In this document: one piece after another, positions 1 to 10,685 of the stretch
How positions within the stretch are numbered: position 1 is the stretch's first letter
How the letters are laid out: the number at the start of each line of letters is the position of its first letter
Translations under genes and position numbers: made by a program
Notes under the pieces: model-generated
What the model was told of the DNA's origin: nothing
Database searches by the model: none
The model's input: the letters and a program-made list of their open reading frames with translations, nothing else
Origin: Desulfamplus sp.
Lineage (GTDB): Bacteria; Desulfobacterota; Desulfobacteria; Desulfobacterales; Desulfobacteraceae
Assembly: GCA_015232555.1 (NCBI GenBank)
Contig: JADFZJ010000001.1
Coordinates: 1-64,000, forward strand
DNA: 64,000 nucleotides
Reading direction: 5' to 3'

Positions 1-477
1 TATGAACATGAATACAGAAGAGACGGTGCATTGAACCTGTTTGCAGCCTTTAACACAAGAACTGGAGAAGTTATCGGGCAGTGTTATAGCCGTAAACGTC
101 AGTCAGAGTTTATCTCTTTGCTTGAACACATTGATAAAACAATTCCTCAAACTACTTCCTTGATTCATATCGTATGTGATAATGTGAGTGTTCATCATGG
201 TAAAAAGGTCAGAAACTGGCTGGAAAATAATCCCCGATTTGTGTTTCATTTCACCCCTGTTCATTGTTCATGGATAAATCAGGTCGAACAATGGTTCAGC
301 ATATTTCAAAGAAAAAGATTCAAATTTGCTGATTTCCCGTCAAAGGAGGCTATGAATCAAGCCATTATGGATTATATAAATGAGTGGAACTCTCATGCAC
401 ATCCCTTCAACTGGTCAACAAAGTCAGTAGTAAAAGTTATGGCTCATGCTCCTGAACATTTAAAGATTGCAGCATGA
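1..477 (+). mobile_element. IS630-family DDE transposase, C-terminal part (truncated by window start)
   Basis: Frame is open to base 1 (YEHEYRRDGALNLFAAFNTRTGEV...). CDNVSVHHGKKVRNWLENNPRFVFHFTPVHCSWINQVEQWF resembles the IS630 DDE_3 catalytic region. Confidence 0.88.
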
Positions 478-520
478 TTTTGTTCACCTATTTGTCTGGA
501 GCTGTACTTAGTATTATAGA

Positions 521-1753
521 TCAATCTCTTTTTTGAGTCAGAGTTATTTTAACGGTAACTCCAACAAGCTCTGCCAATGTATCTGAAGTATTTATCATCA
601 GCTTTTCCAAATTTTTTATCTCATCAGAAAAAAGTGAGTCATCAAGAACAAGGTCAATTGATACAATTTCAGTACCTCCATGACGAATCTTTCTTAAGCT
701 GCATTTTGGATCATTTACTCCAAGTGCATCTTTAAGATAGAGTATCACCTGTTCACGAGATATCTTTATGCCAGATACGATCATCATGTTATCAGTGCGT
801 TCTGAAAGCCACTCCATAGTTATTAATGAAGAGCCGCATTCGCATGGGTGGGTAAGAAAACGTGCCATATCACCAGTTCTAAAACGTATCAAAGGAAATG
901 CTCTTGCAGAGAGTGTTGTCAAAACCAACTCTCCTTTCTGACCAGTAGGAACAGACTCTCTTGTTATGGGGTCAATGATTTCAGGCATAATATGATCATC
1001 GTTGATGTGCATACCACAGTGGTGCAGACACTCAAATGCGATCGCAGGTCCTGGAATTTCACTTAAACCATAATTTAACCAGACATCAACATGGAGACGC
1101 TCTTCAAGGTTTTTAATTTGATCTGACCCTACAGGTTCACCCACAAGAACAACTCTCTTGAGGTTAAACTCGTTTGGATTACGCTCACTTGCAAACATAT
1201 AATCCATAAGCTGCTCAGCAAATGCCAAAGTTGTAACCAAAGTCGTAGTTTTATAATCTCTAAGAACCATAAGAGTCTTGTGAAGAGATAGCGGAGAGTT
1301 AGGAATTACGCTTGCACCTATATTCTCAGCTCCATCTTTATAATCACGACCCCAGTTAGCAAGACCAGGCGGCAGATTAATCTGTAAAATATCCATTGAT
1401 GTAACTCCAGCAGCTTCAAGACTTCGGGCAACCAATTTTTGCCAAATCATAAGATCAGCCTTTGTGTAGCCGCTGATTGAAGGGTTTGTGCCAGTTCCAG
1501 AAGCAGTATGAATTCTTACAATATCTCGCAAAGGCACGGCAAAAAGCCCGTAAGGATAGTGTATTCCAAGATGAGAACGATCCATAAAAGGCAGCCGTCT
1601 TATATCATCTAAAGATACAACAGCTTCGGGCAGCAGATGATTTTCTATGAATCTGTTACGATGAAAAGGGACATTTTTATATGCTCGATTAAGAGTAGTC
1701 TGGAGACGCTCCAATTTAATCTGATTTTTCTCTTCAATGGTTAATTTATCCAT
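521..1753 (-). CDS. paaK: Phenylacetate-CoA ligase family protein (PaaK-like AMP-forming ligase)
   Basis: 410 aa; TASGTGTNPSISGYT phosphate-binding-like motif, YGLSEIPGPAIAFEC, RFRTGDMARFL typical of PaaK. Confidence 0.85.
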   Translation of the reverse strand: MDKLTIEEKNQIKLERLQTTLNRAYKNVPFHRNRFIENHLLPEAVVSLDDIRRLPFMDRSHLGIHYPYGLFAVPLRDIVRIHTASGTGTNPSISGYTKADLMIWQKLVARSLEAAGVTSMDILQINLPPGLANWGRDYKDGAENIGASVIPNSPLSLHKTLMVLRDYKTTTLVTTLAFAEQLMDYMFASERNPNEFNLKRVVLVGEPVGSDQIKNLEERLHVDVWLNYGLSEIPGPAIAFECLHHCGMHINDDHIMPEIIDPITRESVPTGQKGELVLTTLSARAFPLIRFRTGDMARFLTHPCECGSSLITMEWLSERTDNMMIVSGIKISREQVILYLKDALGVNDPKCSLRKIRHGGTEIVSIDLVLDDSLFSDEIKNLEKLMINTSDTLAELVGVTVKITLTQKRD

Positions 1754-1756
1754 AAT

Positions 1757-2512
1757 TTAATCTCTCCCGTCATAGAAGCTGCCGTAATCCTTACCAAGGT
1801 ATGCCCTTTTAACATCATCATCAACTAAAAGCTCTTCTGCACTTCCTTCAAGCACCATCTTTCCTGTCTCAAGCACATAGGCTCTATCTGCAATTTTAAG
1901 GGCTGCTCTTGCATTCTGTTCAACCAGCAAAATGGTTACCCCCTCCTGTCTTAACCTCTGAATAGTAGAGAAGATCATCTCAACAATTTTTGGGGCAAGT
2001 CCCATTGAAGGTTCATCTAAAACTAAAAGACGCGGTCTTGCCATCAATGCCCTGCCGATTGCAAGCATCTGCTGCTCTCCTCCTGACAAAGTGCCTGCGA
2101 GTTGATTAGCTCTCTCTCTCAAGATGGGAAACATCTCCATTATCATTTCAAAATCCTCTTTCACCTGTGTTTTGAGACCTTTTCGATACATGGTATATGC
2201 ACCCATTCTGAGGTTGTCCATAACACTTAGCGGTGAAAATATCTCTCTGCCCTCAGGCACCAAGCTGATACCCTGTCTGACAATTGCAGGTGGAGACATC
2301 CCCTTGAGGTTCTTCTCCTGAAAAAAAATCTCACCATTCCATGTTGTCAAAAGTCCTGATATTGCAAGCAAAAGAGTGCTTTTTCCTGCACCATTAGCAC
2401 CAATGATTGAGATAAGCTCTCCCTCTCTAACCGAAAGGCTTACCCCCTGTACTGCCATGATACTTCCATAACTGCATTTCAAATTTTTTATTCTAAGCAT
2501 AATAAAAATCAA
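1757..2512 (-). CDS. livF: Branched-chain amino acid ABC transporter ATP-binding protein LivF
   Basis: Walker A GANGAGKST, LSGGEQQMLAIGRALMARPRLLVLDEPSMGLAP; LivF-type. Confidence 0.9.
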   Translation of the reverse strand: MIFIMLRIKNLKCSYGSIMAVQGVSLSVREGELISIIGANGAGKSTLLLAISGLLTTWNGEIFFQEKNLKGMSPPAIVRQGISLVPEGREIFSPLSVMDNLRMGAYTMYRKGLKTQVKEDFEMIMEMFPILRERANQLAGTLSGGEQQMLAIGRALMARPRLLVLDEPSMGLAPKIVEMIFSTIQRLRQEGVTILLVEQNARAALKIADRAYVLETGKMVLEGSAEELLVDDDVKRAYLGKDYGSFYDGRD

Positions 2513-3315
2513 CCCTGACCAAGATAGGCTTCCATAACTGCCTGATTATTCTGCACTTCCCTTGGTGTCCCTTCAGCAAGTTTTTTACCCCTGTCAAGCA
2601 CAATAATTTTATCTGAAATTCCCATTGCAAGACTCATATCGTGCTCTACAAGCATCATTGTAACCCCTCTCTGCTTGACCCTCTGAATAAGCTCTCCTAA
2701 CGCCTCAGTCTCAACTGCATTCAATCCAGCAGCAGGCTCATCAAGAAGAAGTAGAGTAGGTTCTGATGCCAATGCTCTTGCAATCTCTGCCATCTTCTGC
2801 CTTCCTACTGGCAGCTCTCCTGCTAATCTATTGGTATATTCTGTCAGCCCTGTAAATTCAAGCAGAGCCTCTGCCCGCTCTCTTGCCTTCCGCTCTTCTT
2901 CCAAAACCCACGGCATTTTAGTTATAGCTCCCCAAAATCCACTTTTAGTTCTTACGTGCATTCCAACAAGAACATTTTCAAGCAGGGTCATACTTGCAAA
3001 CAGCTCAACATGCTGAAAAGTTCTGGCAATACCCGCCTTAACTAATTTGTGCACAGGTACCTTTTTTGTACTCCTGCCAAGAAAAAGAATTTCTCCCTCA
3101 TCAGGGGGATAAATACCTGTTATCATGTTAAAAAGTGTGGTTTTTCCCGCACCGTTGGGACCTATCAATCCGCACACAATACCCTTTTCGATTGAAAATG
3201 AGATATTGTCCTGTGCCTTCACACCACCAAACATTTTAGTCAACGATGAGACGTTTAATATCTTTTGTGGCACGATCTCATTTGATATAGCATTTGATTT
3301 AGTCATATCAGTCAA
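2509..3315 (-). CDS. livG: Branched-chain amino acid ABC transporter ATP-binding protein LivG
   Basis: Walker A GPNGAGKTT, GIARTFQHVELF, LLLDEPAAGLN; overlaps livF start. Confidence 0.9.
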   Translation of the reverse strand: MTDMTKSNAISNEIVPQKILNVSSLTKMFGGVKAQDNISFSIEKGIVCGLIGPNGAGKTTLFNMITGIYPPDEGEILFLGRSTKKVPVHKLVKAGIARTFQHVELFASMTLLENVLVGMHVRTKSGFWGAITKMPWVLEEERKARERAEALLEFTGLTEYTNRLAGELPVGRQKMAEIARALASEPTLLLLDEPAAGLNAVETEALGELIQRVKQRGVTMMLVEHDMSLAMGISDKIIVLDRGKKLAEGTPREVQNNQAVMEAYLGQG

Positions 3316-3373
3316 TATTTTTATCCTTGATCCAAGTCAAAGTCTGACTATAGCTCTTTACTTGAGCAGTTAT

Positions 3374-3703
3374 TTATAAAATCCACTGATAACCCAAAAA
3401 TATCAACATACTCACAACAATTGTTAAAAGTAAATTCTTGTAAAACCATCCCACAATGCAGGCAGCAACCGCTCCGATTATATAAGGGTTGTCAAGATTC
3501 AGGTTAAGCGTATCTCCATCGGGCATAAGTACTGAAGGCACAATAATGGCAGAGAGAACTGCGGGCGGGACATATTTAAGTGCTCTTTCAAACATAGGAG
3601 AGAAGTTAAATCGCCCTGAAATCGGCAGCATTATATATCGTATCCCGAATGTTACTGCTGCCATTCCTGCCAGCATAAAGATTTCATCTGTTTGAATGTT
3701 CAT
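3374..3703 (-). CDS. azlD: AzlD family branched-chain amino acid exporter small subunit
   Basis: 109 aa hydrophobic protein overlapping the downstream end of azlC; FGIRYIMLPISGR, LKYVPPAVLSAIIVP typical of AzlD. Confidence 0.85.
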   Translation of the reverse strand: MNIQTDEIFMLAGMAAVTFGIRYIMLPISGRFNFSPMFERALKYVPPAVLSAIIVPSVLMPDGDTLNLNLDNPYIIGAVAACIVGWFYKNLLLTIVVSMLIFLGYQWIL

Positions 3704-4476
3704 TCTGCCGCCTCCATATTCTGCTCGTCTGAAGTTTTATCTATAGAAGCCATTTTAAAAACAGATCGGGATAAAAACATTTCACTCACTATTCCAGCAG
3801 CAACACCCGAAATAGCAGCAGCCATCAACCCGAGTTTATGTGGCATTCCACCTGCAAGAATAGAGACTATTCCAGAAGTTACAACCGCAAACCACATGGG
3901 TTTAGAAACTAAATAAGGAATCACCATAGCAATAAATGTGGCTGGCATTGCAAAATCAAGCCCCCATCCTGCAATTTCAGGAAAGGCTTTTCCTGCTATA
4001 AGTCCAATCAAGGTGCAAAGATTCCAGTTGGTGTACATAAAAATCATTGAGCCAAGGTTATAATAATGTTTGTTGGGTGCCCCGTCTTTCTGATAATAAC
4101 TGTTCACAGCAACAGCAAATGTCTCATCAGTCAGACCAAATGCTAAAACAACCTTCCACGGCTGGCTTAAATTTCTGTAGAACGGCACCATAGCTGCTCC
4201 GTAGAGAATATGACGCAGGTTTACCACAAAGGTTGTAAGGATAATCATTGGCCACGCTGTGCCTGCTGCAAGAAGACTGATACTTATAAACTGTGAAGAA
4301 CCTGCAAATACAAAGAGTGACATCCCGATTGTCGCAGCAAAGGAGAGTCCCGCAGTTGCAGCTAAACTGCCAAATATGATGCCAAAAGGAATTGCACCCA
4401 CAATTAGTGGAAAGGTGTCTCTTGCCCCAGCAATAAACTGGTAAAATGGAGAAGAATTTGCTTCTTTTTTATTCAT
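3700..4476 (-). CDS. azlC: AzlC family branched-chain amino acid permease
   Basis: DTFPLIVGAIPFGIIFGSLA, FAGSSQFISISLL, NLRHILYGA; classic AzlC. Confidence 0.9.
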   Translation of the reverse strand: MNKKEANSSPFYQFIAGARDTFPLIVGAIPFGIIFGSLAATAGLSFAATIGMSLFVFAGSSQFISISLLAAGTAWPMIILTTFVVNLRHILYGAAMVPFYRNLSQPWKVVLAFGLTDETFAVAVNSYYQKDGAPNKHYYNLGSMIFMYTNWNLCTLIGLIAGKAFPEIAGWGLDFAMPATFIAMVIPYLVSKPMWFAVVTSGIVSILAGGMPHKLGLMAAAISGVAAGIVSEMFLSRSVFKMASIDKTSDEQNMEAAE

Positions 4477-4717
4477 TGAACCCGCTTTGTTATAAATTTA
4501 TTTATGTTATTAGATTTAAGCTATTTACAGACCATATCCATTGTGTCAATCTTTTTTTCCTGCTGTTACATTAAGTTTCTTTATTGAGAAAATACTGGAC
4601 TTGATTCTTAATCTGAAATATTCTTAATAATGTGCATGGGTTAATCCTTATGTGAATTTTTGTATGAGTGCAAGAGGATTAGGTTTTGCACTTTTTCATT
4701 TTTTATGCGGGACTAAC

Positions 4718-7078
4718 ATGACTGAACTTATATTGACAGAAAAATTCTCTGTTGCATCTGACTTTGCAAAGGCTCTTGGTGTTCAAAAAAAAGGTAACGG
4801 CTGTTTTAGAAATGAAAAAACTATAATCACCTGGGCTGTAGGGCATCTTCTTGAGTTGTGGGAACCAGAAGATTACGATTCAAATCTTAAAAAATGGCGT
4901 ATTGATACACTACCCATGATTCCTGAACGATTCAGGTATAAGCCAATCAGCAGAACAAACCAGCAGTTTAAAATCATAAAATCGCTCCTGAAAGAGAAAA
5001 ACATTAAACGGGTTATCATTGCTACAGATGCGGGACGCGAAGGAGAGGTTATTGCAAGAACTATTCTTTTTGAGTCAGGCTTTACCGATAAAGAGAGGCT
5101 CTTCCGTTTCTGGACAAGTCAGGCATTGGTACCAGAAGTCGTGTTAAAAAATATGGGTCAGCTCCAACCACTCTCCTACTATGACCGTCTTTGGAGAGCT
5201 GGGTATTACAGACAAGTTGCAGACTGGTTGGTTGGGATGAACTGCACCCGAATGGTTACGCTGAAACTTCGTGGAGAACTTTTTTCTGTTGGACGGGTTC
5301 AGACTGCTGTGCTTGCACTAATTGTTGACAGAAAAGAGGAGCGGGAGCGTTTTGTGCCTGAAATCTATTGGATCATCAAAGTGCTGTTTTTAAACGAAAA
5401 GGGCAGATGGACAGGATACTGGTTTAAAGATAAGGAGATCTCGCTAAAAAACAGAGATGATTTAGAAAAGATAGTTAGCAATCTTAAGCAGTCAGGAGCA
5501 GGCGTTGTTCAATCTGTTAAAAAAGAGAAAAAACGGGAATCTCCGCCGTTTCTATTCTCTCTTACTGACCTTCAGCAGGAGGCAAATAGGAGATTTGGCT
5601 TTTCAGCACAAAAGACTTTGACCATTGCACAGACTCTTTATCAAGATAAAAAATGTCTATCTTATCCACGGACAGATTCAAGGGTGCTTGGAACTCAAAA
5701 TATTGATATGGTTCAAAATATCATAAAAAAGCTTAAGGAGATATATTTTCAGATATTTCAAGGTGTCGATTTGTCACGTATATCTCTCTCGAACAAACGT
5801 GTTTTTAATGATGCCAAACTTACAGATCATCATGCCCTTATTCCGTTTAAGCCTGTTCCGTCAGATGCAAGTCGTGATGAACAGAGCATATTTTATCTTG
5901 TCGTAAATCGTTTTGCTGCGGCTTTTTACCCTGACTGCGAATTTGAAAATACTCAGGTTATAACTCTGCTCTCAGGAGAAACTTTTCAGACAAACGGTAG
6001 AGTGATTCTTGTTCAAGGGTGGAGACAAATTTATCAGGAGCATACGCAATCGCGATCAAAAAAAGGCTTAAATTCTAAATCAAATACCCAGTCTGACTCA
6101 GAATCATATTCAGAGCCTAATAATAATGTTCAAGAGATAGTGGAAAATATTCCCCCTCTTATTAAAGGAGATATTGCAGTTGCTGATAAGATTACACCAG
6201 AAGAGAAAACGACCACACCGCCGCCAGACTACACTGACTCTCTGCTGCTTAAAGATATGACAAACCCCGGCAGATATGTTGAAGAGGAGGAGATAAAGAG
6301 GGTCTATCGCGGAGACGTTGGTATTGGCACTCAGGCTACCCGTGCCCAGATAATAGAAACTCTGATTAATAGAAAGTATATTGAGCGTTCAGGCAAAAAG
6401 CTGATTGCAGTTGAAAAAGGGGTCTTTCTTGTGAATATGCTCAGAAAGTGTCCGATAACTTCTATTCTCACCTTACCTGAGGAGACTGCCAGATGGGAGA
6501 TGAGCCTTAATAGCATCGCACTTGGAGAGTCATCAGGAATAAATTCTGGACAAGAAGGTAACGGTTCATTTCTAAACCGAATAAAGACATTTGTCTTTAA
6601 TGCTGTTAATGAATTGAAACTCATAAAATTTGAAGCAACAAGGTTTAACAGTATAAAATCAAATCTCGAAGTAAAAAATCATAATATTAATCTCATAGAC
6701 TCAAATTCAAAAATTGCCAATTCAGGAATATCTGTATCACAGAGTTCAGGCTCAAATAATGTCCACTGCCCATTATGCGGCGGAAGTATAATTGAGGGGA
6801 AAAAAGGATATGGCTGCTCTAACTGGAGACCCGAACATGGCAATTGCCGTTTTGTCATCTGGAAAGAGATAATGGGAAAAACATTGACCGAGAAACATAT
6901 TAAGACTCTTGCTGCTGGTAAAACTACAGCACTTTATGTTCTAAAAGATAATCAGGGGAACAAATTCAAAGCAAAGTTGAAAATGATCAAGCAGAATAAT
7001 ACCTATTATACAATACAGATTTTGCCTGAAAAAGGTAGTCCAATTTTACCATATCTATCTCTTATCTGTTCCAGATAG
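4718..7078 (+). CDS. topB: DNA topoisomerase III
   Basis: TELILTEKFSVASDFAKALG Toprim start, ATDAGREGEVIARTIL, YPRTDSRVL, C-terminal CPLCGGSI zinc-like motif. ORF opens at 4652 but the ATG at 4718 fits the family N-terminus. Confidence 0.92.
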   Translation: MTELILTEKFSVASDFAKALGVQKKGNGCFRNEKTIITWAVGHLLELWEPEDYDSNLKKWRIDTLPMIPERFRYKPISRTNQQFKIIKSLLKEKNIKRVIIATDAGREGEVIARTILFESGFTDKERLFRFWTSQALVPEVVLKNMGQLQPLSYYDRLWRAGYYRQVADWLVGMNCTRMVTLKLRGELFSVGRVQTAVLALIVDRKEERERFVPEIYWIIKVLFLNEKGRWTGYWFKDKEISLKNRDDLEKIVSNLKQSGAGVVQSVKKEKKRESPPFLFSLTDLQQEANRRFGFSAQKTLTIAQTLYQDKKCLSYPRTDSRVLGTQNIDMVQNIIKKLKEIYFQIFQGVDLSRISLSNKRVFNDAKLTDHHALIPFKPVPSDASRDEQSIFYLVVNRFAAAFYPDCEFENTQVITLLSGETFQTNGRVILVQGWRQIYQEHTQSRSKKGLNSKSNTQSDSESYSEPNNNVQEIVENIPPLIKGDIAVADKITPEEKTTTPPPDYTDSLLLKDMTNPGRYVEEEEIKRVYRGDVGIGTQATRAQIIETLINRKYIERSGKKLIAVEKGVFLVNMLRKCPITSILTLPEETARWEMSLNSIALGESSGINSGQEGNGSFLNRIKTFVFNAVNELKLIKFEATRFNSIKSNLEVKNHNINLIDSNSKIANSGISVSQSSGSNNVHCPLCGGSIIEGKKGYGCSNWRPEHGNCRFVIWKEIMGKTLTEKHIKTLAAGKTTALYVLKDNQGNKFKAKLKMIKQNNTYYTIQILPEKGSPILPYLSLICSR

Positions 7079-7210
7079 CAGATATAGACAAGACGATTAT
7101 ATAAGAACATAAGCAGATTAGCTGCAATTATTATTAGATTGAAATTCCTGAATTAATATAAATAAAACCAGTGACCTAAATTTCAGCTTAAATAAAGAGC
7201 GGAAGGATTT

Positions 7211-7924
7211 ATGGTAAAAGCTATTAAAAAAAACCTTATTAATGATGCCACAATTGATCTTTTGTCAAGATTTGAAATATTAAAGGATTTGACAAAAGAT
7301 GAGTTGAAAAAACTATTAAGAGGTAGAGAGACCGACTATGAAGTGGGGCTCGCAAAACTTATTCGTTACGAACCAAACGAGGTTGTAATAAGGGAAGGCG
7401 ATTTTGACTCATGGACATTCTGGATTGTAAAAGGCGTCTATAAAGTTATAATTGGCGGCTGTGTAATTACAACTCTCTCAACCCCCGGCGATATTTTTGG
7501 AGAGATGAGCGTTCTTGAAGGACTTCCAAGAACAGCTTCTGTACTTTCCGTTGAAGAGGGGATATGCCTTGGTATTGATATGTCAGTTCTTGGAAATTTA
7601 GATGACGAGTATATCACTCATGTTATCTCTTTGGGATTTAAACAAAAAAAACTTGAACGTATCAACACTACAAGAACTCAGTTGATAAAGGAGAAACATG
7701 ATCTTGATATTAAATATACAAATATGCTTAAACTTGACCGTATATTGAGAAAAAAAGAGGCGGCATTTATTAATAGAGAGGAAGAAATTGCAAAAAGAGA
7801 ATCTGAGATTGCAAGAAGAGAGGAGGAGATGTTAAAAAGAGCGTCTGAAATAGTAAGAAGAGAAGCTGAGATTGCAAGAAGAGAGGCAGAAGCAGCGAGA
7901 ATTATGTTAACTACGAAAATATAA
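7211..7924 (+). CDS. Cyclic nucleotide-binding (Crp-like) domain protein with C-terminal coiled coil
   Basis: YEPNEVVIREGDFDSWTFWIVKGVYKVIIGG...STPGDIFGEMSVLEGLPRTASVLSVEEG is a cNMP-binding fold; no obvious HTH; C-terminal charged heptads. Confidence 0.85.
   Translation: MVKAIKKNLINDATIDLLSRFEILKDLTKDELKKLLRGRETDYEVGLAKLIRYEPNEVVIREGDFDSWTFWIVKGVYKVIIGGCVITTLSTPGDIFGEMSVLEGLPRTASVLSVEEGICLGIDMSVLGNLDDEYITHVISLGFKQKKLERINTTRTQLIKEKHDLDIKYTNMLKLDRILRKKEAAFINREEEIAKRESEIARREEEMLKRASEIVRREAEIARREAEAARIMLTTKI
7775..7900 (+). repeat. Degenerate 21-bp (7-aa) tandem repeat encoding coiled-coil heptads, ~6 units
   Basis: Translates as REEEIAK RESEIAR REEEMLK RASEIVR REAEIAR REAEAAR. Confidence 0.85.
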
Positions 7925-7927
7925 AAA

Positions 7928-9499
7928 GTGAGCCTTAACATGTTGTTTAATTCATTATCTTTTGCCCTGTTCTTTGTGATTCTGACAGGTCTTAACTTTA
8001 CACTGCCTCACCGTTTCAGATGGATGCTGATGTTGGCGGCAAGCTATTACTTTTACATGTGCTGGAATGTAGGCTATATTCTGCTTATTGCCGCATCGAC
8101 TCTTATTACATGGTATGCTGGATTACAAATATCAAAAACAGCCAGCCCAAACTCATCAATATCCAACACAAATTCATCAAATAAAGCAAAGCAAAACCTT
8201 GCTCTCCAAGAATCTTACAAAAAGAGAAAAAGATTTTTTCTTATTATTAGCCTTATTTTAAATCTTGGTGCTCTCCTGTTTTTCAAGTATTTCAATTTTT
8301 TTACCACCTCTCTTTTTGAAATATCAACCAAATTCAATCTCTTTACAGGACATGATGCCCCTTTGCTCCATATTATGCTGCCAGTTGGGATATCGTTTTA
8401 TACTTTCCAGACAGTCAGCTACACAATTGATATCTATCAGGGCAAAATAGAACCTGAAAGACATCTTGGAATATTTGCCCTGTATGTTGCATTCTGGCCA
8501 AGGATTGTGGCAGGACCAATTGAGCGGGCAGGAAAACTGATACCTCAATTTAGGCAGGTCGTATCGTTTGATTACACCACAGTAACTGACGGTCTTCGTT
8601 TGGTGATGTGGGGAATGGTCAAAAAGGTAGTGATTGCTGACCAGATCGCTGTTTATGTCAATCAGGTGTTTGACCACTGCCAAGATTATACAGGTATCCC
8701 TCTGATTATTGCATCTGTACTTTTTACCATTCAGATTTACTGTGACTTTTCAGGGTATTCTGATATGGCAATTGGAACAGCCAAGATTATGGGGTATGAG
8801 CTGACTGAAAATTTTAAGCACCCATATTTTGCAGCCTCTTTGCGGGAGTTCTGGCAAAGGTGGCACATATCACTATCCACATGGTTCAGAGATTATGTAT
8901 ATATCCCATTAGGTGGGAAACGGGTGGTAAAGTGGCGTTTTTACTATAATCTTTTTATCACATTTTTAGTAAGTGGTCTTTGGCATGGTGCAAACTGGAC
9001 ATTTGTGATATGGGGGGGGCTGCATGGTATCTATCTAATTGTTGAGAATATTCTTGAAGAGTTTTTCAGTAAACTCAAGTCATTAAAAAATAACAATAGC
9101 TGTCTTGACAATAATAAAGGGTCTGTTAGAGATAGAGTTCCATCAAAACTTCAAAACTATATCCGTGTTGCAATAACTCTCTTTTTGGTCAACTATGCAT
9201 GGATTTTTTTCAGGGCAAACTCTGTTGCCGATGCCTTTTCAATAACAGGAAGAATGTTCATGTTTGGCGGAGAAAATCCGGCTGCCCCTGTGGTTGAACC
9301 TTCTGTTTTTATACTGAGCATGGCTCTTATACTTCTGCTTGTTATTGTAGAATTCAAGGAGCAGAGTATAAGAATTGAGCACTATATTGCAACTCTTCCA
9401 ACAGGTGCACGCTGGTCTATCTATACTCTTGGGCTGTGGGCAATTATTATTTCAACTATTTTTGGCGTAAAGCAGGAGTTTATCTACTTTCAGTTTTAG
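7928..9499 (+). CDS. MBOAT family O-acyltransferase (AlgI/DltB-like)
   Basis: FWQRWHISLSTWFRDYVYIPLGG, GLWHGANWTFVIWGGLHG catalytic-His region; GTG start. Confidence 0.92.
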   Translation: MSLNMLFNSLSFALFFVILTGLNFTLPHRFRWMLMLAASYYFYMCWNVGYILLIAASTLITWYAGLQISKTASPNSSISNTNSSNKAKQNLALQESYKKRKRFFLIISLILNLGALLFFKYFNFFTTSLFEISTKFNLFTGHDAPLLHIMLPVGISFYTFQTVSYTIDIYQGKIEPERHLGIFALYVAFWPRIVAGPIERAGKLIPQFRQVVSFDYTTVTDGLRLVMWGMVKKVVIADQIAVYVNQVFDHCQDYTGIPLIIASVLFTIQIYCDFSGYSDMAIGTAKIMGYELTENFKHPYFAASLREFWQRWHISLSTWFRDYVYIPLGGKRVVKWRFYYNLFITFLVSGLWHGANWTFVIWGGLHGIYLIVENILEEFFSKLKSLKNNNSCLDNNKGSVRDRVPSKLQNYIRVAITLFLVNYAWIFFRANSVADAFSITGRMFMFGGENPAAPVVEPSVFILSMALILLLVIVEFKEQSIRIEHYIATLPTGARWSIYTLGLWAIIISTIFGVKQEFIYFQF

Positions 9500-9599
9500 G
9501 AGTTTTTGCAATCTGTTTTTACGCTCTAAAAGTTTTCAAAAGCTGACTGAAGCTACTGAAACTAAAAAAATATCTGAAAGTCGATAAAAATACTTTTTC

Positions 9600-10589
9600 A
9601 TGCAATCAAAAAAATTTATATTAAAACTTATTATATTTTCTCTTTTTAACCTTGCTATTATGGCAAGCCTGCTCCTTTTCTTTTCAGGTCAAAACCGAGA
9701 TATCCGTTTAAAAAACTGGGAAACCGAGTCCAATCTGCTTGTGGCTGGAGAAAATGAACATTATGACATTGCAATTTTAGGTACGTCAAGAGGCAGAGTC
9801 TTTTCCCGCGATTCAAATCATCTTACAATGGAAAATATTCTTGAAAAACGAGTGATAAATCTATCCAAAGGCGGCGGCGGCGGTCTTCTGCCTGCAAAGG
9901 TGCATCTTGCCCATTTTTACCGAAGAGGCAACAAGGCAGACCACGTTATCTATTTTGTTGATCCTTGGATTTTTTTCTGTCCAATCAACAACGAGAACAA
10001 CACCTTTTTTCTACGTGATGAACCCTTTGAAACTTCCATTTTGTTTGATCTTATAATCAAAAGATTTCCATCTGAACGGATAATTTCATACATTCAGATG
10101 ATAGCTGTTGATGATTGGAAAAAAATCAGCAAATATGCGGCTCCTGGTTTAGATAGATTGACACTAAAAGCAATTGACCCTGTTAAACTTGAAGAGGCAA
10201 GAAATCACTATCTTGGATTGTATGATTATGATAAGTTTGAACATTACAGCAAGTTTCTATATGATATCAATGGATTGGCAAAAGAACATAACAGCAGGAT
10301 CACCTACATAATGCTTCCTATTCTGATGAGGGATTTTCCAGGAGCCAAGGAAGTTGATGAAAAACTTAGAGCAATAACTGGTAAAAATATAAATGGTGAA
10401 AATTTCATTAATAGAGAGCTGAGTGGTAAAACTTTAGTTCATAAAGGGACAGGCGATAAAAAAGATATCGGATATTATAATTTGATTGATGAGATGCAGG
10501 ATAGGCAATTCTTTTATGACCACATGCACTTTAACAACAGAGGGGTTGCCCATTTTACCAAAACTTACCTTGAACCTATTTTGAAATAA
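9600..10589 (+). CDS. Hypothetical membrane-anchored protein, SGNH/AlgX-like partner of MBOAT
   Basis: N-terminal TM segment, DIAILGTSRGRVFSRDSN, DHMHFNNRGVAHFTKTYLEPIL; immediately downstream of the MBOAT gene. Confidence 0.6.
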   Translation: MQSKKFILKLIIFSLFNLAIMASLLLFFSGQNRDIRLKNWETESNLLVAGENEHYDIAILGTSRGRVFSRDSNHLTMENILEKRVINLSKGGGGGLLPAKVHLAHFYRRGNKADHVIYFVDPWIFFCPINNENNTFFLRDEPFETSILFDLIIKRFPSERIISYIQMIAVDDWKKISKYAAPGLDRLTLKAIDPVKLEEARNHYLGLYDYDKFEHYSKFLYDINGLAKEHNSRITYIMLPILMRDFPGAKEVDEKLRAITGKNINGENFINRELSGKTLVHKGTGDKKDIGYYNLIDEMQDRQFFYDHMHFNNRGVAHFTKTYLEPILK

Positions 10590-10685
10590 TAACAGACATA
10601 TCCTCGTGTAACTCTTCACTCCCTTCAATCCGTTAAATAGAAGGTTTACAGAGGATAAGGTCATAAAGAAATAAAGATATAATCT

